Assembly: GCA_046309775.1 (NCBI GenBank)
Contig: JBKCOM010000043.1
Location: 1-32,086, forward strand
Origin: JAIXWP01 sp046309775
Lineage (GTDB): Bacteria; Bacteroidota; Bacteroidia; Flavobacteriales_D; Sanyastnellaceae
Length of the DNA: 32,086 bases
Direction of reading: 5' to 3'
Part shown: piece after piece, positions 31,101 to 32,086 of the stretch
Layout: every line of letters begins with the position of its first letter
Position numbering within the stretch: position 1 is the first letter of the stretch
Made by a program: the position numbers and the translations under genes
Notes under the pieces: model-generated
Seen by the model: only the letters and a program-made list of their open reading frames with translations
Database searches by the model: none
Told to the model about the DNA's origin: nothing

Positions 31101-32086
31101 AAGGAAGAGTTATCAGAACATATACGTCTACTGACGCATGCGGCAACAGTTCAACTTTCGTTCAGGTAATTACCTTGACGGATGGCGAAAATCCATATGT
31201 GGTAAGTCAAACTGAAGATCAAACATTTGAATGTGGCACTATCGTAGCTGAACCTACAATCGAATTTGGCGACAATTGCGATGAAGATCTTACAATTGTT
31301 TCAACCGTAACGGAAGTACCAGGCTGTGAAAATACAATCACTTATTCATGGACAGCTACAGACAACTGCGGCAATTCATTCACAGCTTCTACCGTATATA
31401 CTTTTATAGATTCTACTGATCCGATTGTTGAAGCTCCTATGGGAGGTCAATTCTCATGTGATCAAGAAATTGAATACGGTCAAGCAACCGCAGACGATTC
31501 ATGTAATGAAGTTGTTTCTTTGACATTTGTGACCGATACCATCACTGGTGGTTGCCCGAATGAATATGTTATAGTTCGCACATGGAGCGCTACTGACGCT
31601 TGTGGCAATATTGGTTCTGCAAGTGCCTCTTATTATGTATTTGACAACTCTGCACCATCTTTTGATTCGGTTTCTGAAACTTCATTCGTGTCATGTGAAG
31701 ACACTCTTCCAGAAACTGAGTATGTAGTTTCTGACAATTGTGAAGGTGAAGTGGAGGTTGTAATATCAGAAATAATTGAAGAAGGAAACTGCCCGAATGA
31801 ATATTCGGTTGTCCGTACTTTAACAGCTACAGACCTTTGCGGAAATGTTGAAACTGCAACGCATACTATATTCGTTCAAGATAATACAAATCCGGTAATT
31901 ACAGCCGAAGAGGTAATCGAGGTGGCTTGTGATGGAGTGTCGTTAAATGATGGCGAACCATCACTTTCTGACGTTACCGAGTTGATTTATTCTGTGGATG
32001 CTCGCGTTCGCAACGGCATGAGTGGATTCGAAGGGGTGTTATTCACGCCTGCAGTTCCATTACCTGGCAATGCTGCTACGCAATTA
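28142..32086 (+). CDS. Giant secreted protein: choice-of-anchor-L domain and HYR-like repeats (3' end outside window)
   Basis: Open reading frame of at least 1315 residues without a stop, so it is cut by the window edge. A signal peptide (about residues 1-25, MRHFYNISCGVLLIIATMIS) is followed by a choice-of-anchor-L domain (about 33-280), recognisable by ITATQLANQIVGSGVTISNAQ, GIGLSNGILLTSGNADDA-like segments and YVFGSEEYNEYV. A linker domain reaches about residue 390. From there eleven Cys-rich HYR-like repeats are seen, each ending in a WTATDxCGN-type motif, spaced 74-79 residues, with about four conserved Cys each. A twelfth begins near 31895 and then diverges. Such proteins normally end in a T9SS sorting domain or a gliding-motility-type C-terminus, which would lie outside. 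Likely a long surface adhesin-like fibre (inference). Confidence 0.88.
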   Translation, partial: MRHFYNISCGVLLIIATMISTISTGQLIVDDNITATQLANQIVGSGVTISNAQLRCGEGGAGLFSAGNTTNIGLSNGILLTSGNADDAGNSASGNTSVNQPSAYDGDSDLDNYTTFSIRDVCALTFDFEAESDFITVQYVFGSEEYNEYVCSEFNDIFGFFVSGPNPLGGSYNNVNVALVPSSTLPVTVNSINNGTPGSNGTSGGCLSLGNAAYYINNTTGTSIMYDGFTVVLTAQIAIVPGETYTFKFAIADVSDSNLDSGVFIKANSFSIFLCQAGTISFGPNSGPTPYCLNDGFNDIISVVSNAVTPGENFEFLLTDDEGNILAINETGTFNMSSYGEGQFYAYSISYSGVVSGIEVGSNIEDISANNIEGCFELSNSLLIQGNICEDLPELACPENLTLSCINDVPAPDASLVSLVSAECPGSINYAWVEDEVEGTDCNKEIVRSYSGTDNCGNVGYCFQNITVVDDVAPSIISAPENEIWVSCGTAVPSLQVSFDDNCTENLDIDELSAISEPGCEQTISRSVTATDLCGNSITFSQLVHIVDDVAPFILTSPESYSLACNTVIPTSAPATFGDSCDQDLTVVENPEQVIELPCGEQIIRSWTATDDCGNSITAEQIITITDNIAPQFGTFNPYIHIQCGELENLQAPSVSDNCNDVTVTFQDGLSSGGCYGVIVRNWIATDGCGNSTTAVQYISIIDNQGPVIENPADATVDCDQAPTQIPDIAIYDACGYEVQVLVNEQTIVEIDECTYQIVWHWEAMDYCENISEATTTITVTDLTNPTIATLEPQSFDCDAPYVAPSTPSYDDNCDEDLELTFIQDTIAGTCQYNYQIVYTWTVTDNCGNNASSSVTYTVQDVTDPTFDDANEDQFTYACDIASVPVIQPIASDNCGELTFEFEDGEFWNEGCTEGFTRVWTATDECGNSSTFNQYINFIDEVAPVITGELDITLPCDDYQGEYVFVTDNCNDFTTTHQDELVSGGCQGRVIRTYTSTDACGNSSTFVQVITLTDGENPYVVSQTEDQTFECGTIVAEPTIEFGDNCDEDLTIVSTVTEVPGCENTITYSWTATDNCGNSFTASTVYTFIDSTDPIVEAPMGGQFSCDQEIEYGQATADDSCNEVVSLTFVTDTITGGCPNEYVIVRTWSATDACGNIGSASASYYVFDNSAPSFDSVSETSFVSCEDTLPETEYVVSDNCEGEVEVVISEIIEEGNCPNEYSVVRTLTATDLCGNVETATHTIFVQDNTNPVITAEEVIEVACDGVSLNDGEPSLSDVTELIYSVDARVRNGMSGFEGVLFTPAVPLPGNAATQL
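29320..32086 (+). repeat. Eleven coding HYR-like repeats, 222-237 bases each
   Basis: The GAYxxxTGYGGNAAY block (Asp-x-Cys-Gly-Asn) starts at about 29501, 29735, 29972, 30200, 30437, 30674, 30911, 31133, 31361, 31595 and 31832. Steps are 234, 237, 228, 237, 237, 237, 222, 228, 234 and 237 bases, all multiples of three. The fifth copy has Cys-Glu-Asn instead of Cys-Gly-Asn. The DNA is well diverged between copies, so the array is old rather than freshly duplicated. Confidence 0.88.

Noticed and set aside
31549..31810. Further CCGAAT-type palindrome in the giant repeat gene
   Set aside because: The arms are only six bases long and come from the repeated residues CPNEY, so coding repetition explains it.

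Overview
The window looks like a chromosomal segment of a member of the Bacteroidota, most like the Flavobacteriales in gene content. The evidence is a type IX secretion (T9SS) C-terminal sorting domain, a DUF2723 membrane glycosyltransferase, a eukaryote-type NADP isocitrate dehydrogenase, a PcrB-like prenylglyceryl phosphate synthase, DUF3109 and choice-of-anchor-L families, -7 promoter elements of the TAnnTTTG type and an almost complete lack of Shine-Dalgarno sequences. No rRNA, tRNA, CRISPR array or insertion sequence was recognised. The genus cannot be fixed from the sequence alone.

Left accessory block (1-4.2 kb): an unusually long tyrosine recombinase on the minus strand faces, across a 10-bp palindromic iteron array, a plus-strand pair made of a small zinc-finger protein and an autoinhibited (class II) Fic protein with a winged-helix tail. 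A formylglycine-generating-enzyme-like exported protein without catalytic cysteines follows on the minus strand. This block holds nearly all the short tandem repeats of the window: a GGANNTT array, a CGTATC array directly in front of fic, two YTAGTNN heptamer arrays that supply stop codons to two genes, and a symmetric triple-stem hairpin.

Housekeeping core (4.2-27.5 kb): icd and ndk (each with its own terminator), a 350-base gap with a 147-base structured inverted-repeat element, ornithine aminotransferase (rocD), cystathionine beta-synthase, a LolC/E-like permease with an extra periplasmic insertion, and NamZ (exo-muramidase) with two small exported proteins. A long minus-strand gene run follows in the order pcrB, 3-hydroxyanthranilate dioxygenase (nbaC), PKD/T9SS protein, DUF2723, TerC, PdeM, several with 1-8 base gaps. 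Then come ftsZ (without ftsA or ftsQ beside it), a DUF72 protein, a four-helix membrane protein, an overlapping OmpA/PD40 lipid-envelope pair and DUF3109.

Right end (27.5-32.1 kb): a small secreted protein followed 24 bases later by the start of a very large secreted protein. It has a choice-of-anchor-L domain and then at least eleven Cys-rich HYR-like repeats of 74-79 residues, and runs off the window still open. It is the largest reading frame here.

The most interesting unexplained items are the cluster of different tandem arrays around the recombinase/Fic block, the structured element between ndk and rocD, and the recurring CCGAATGA/TCATTCGG palindromes, of which two lie inside one coding sequence.
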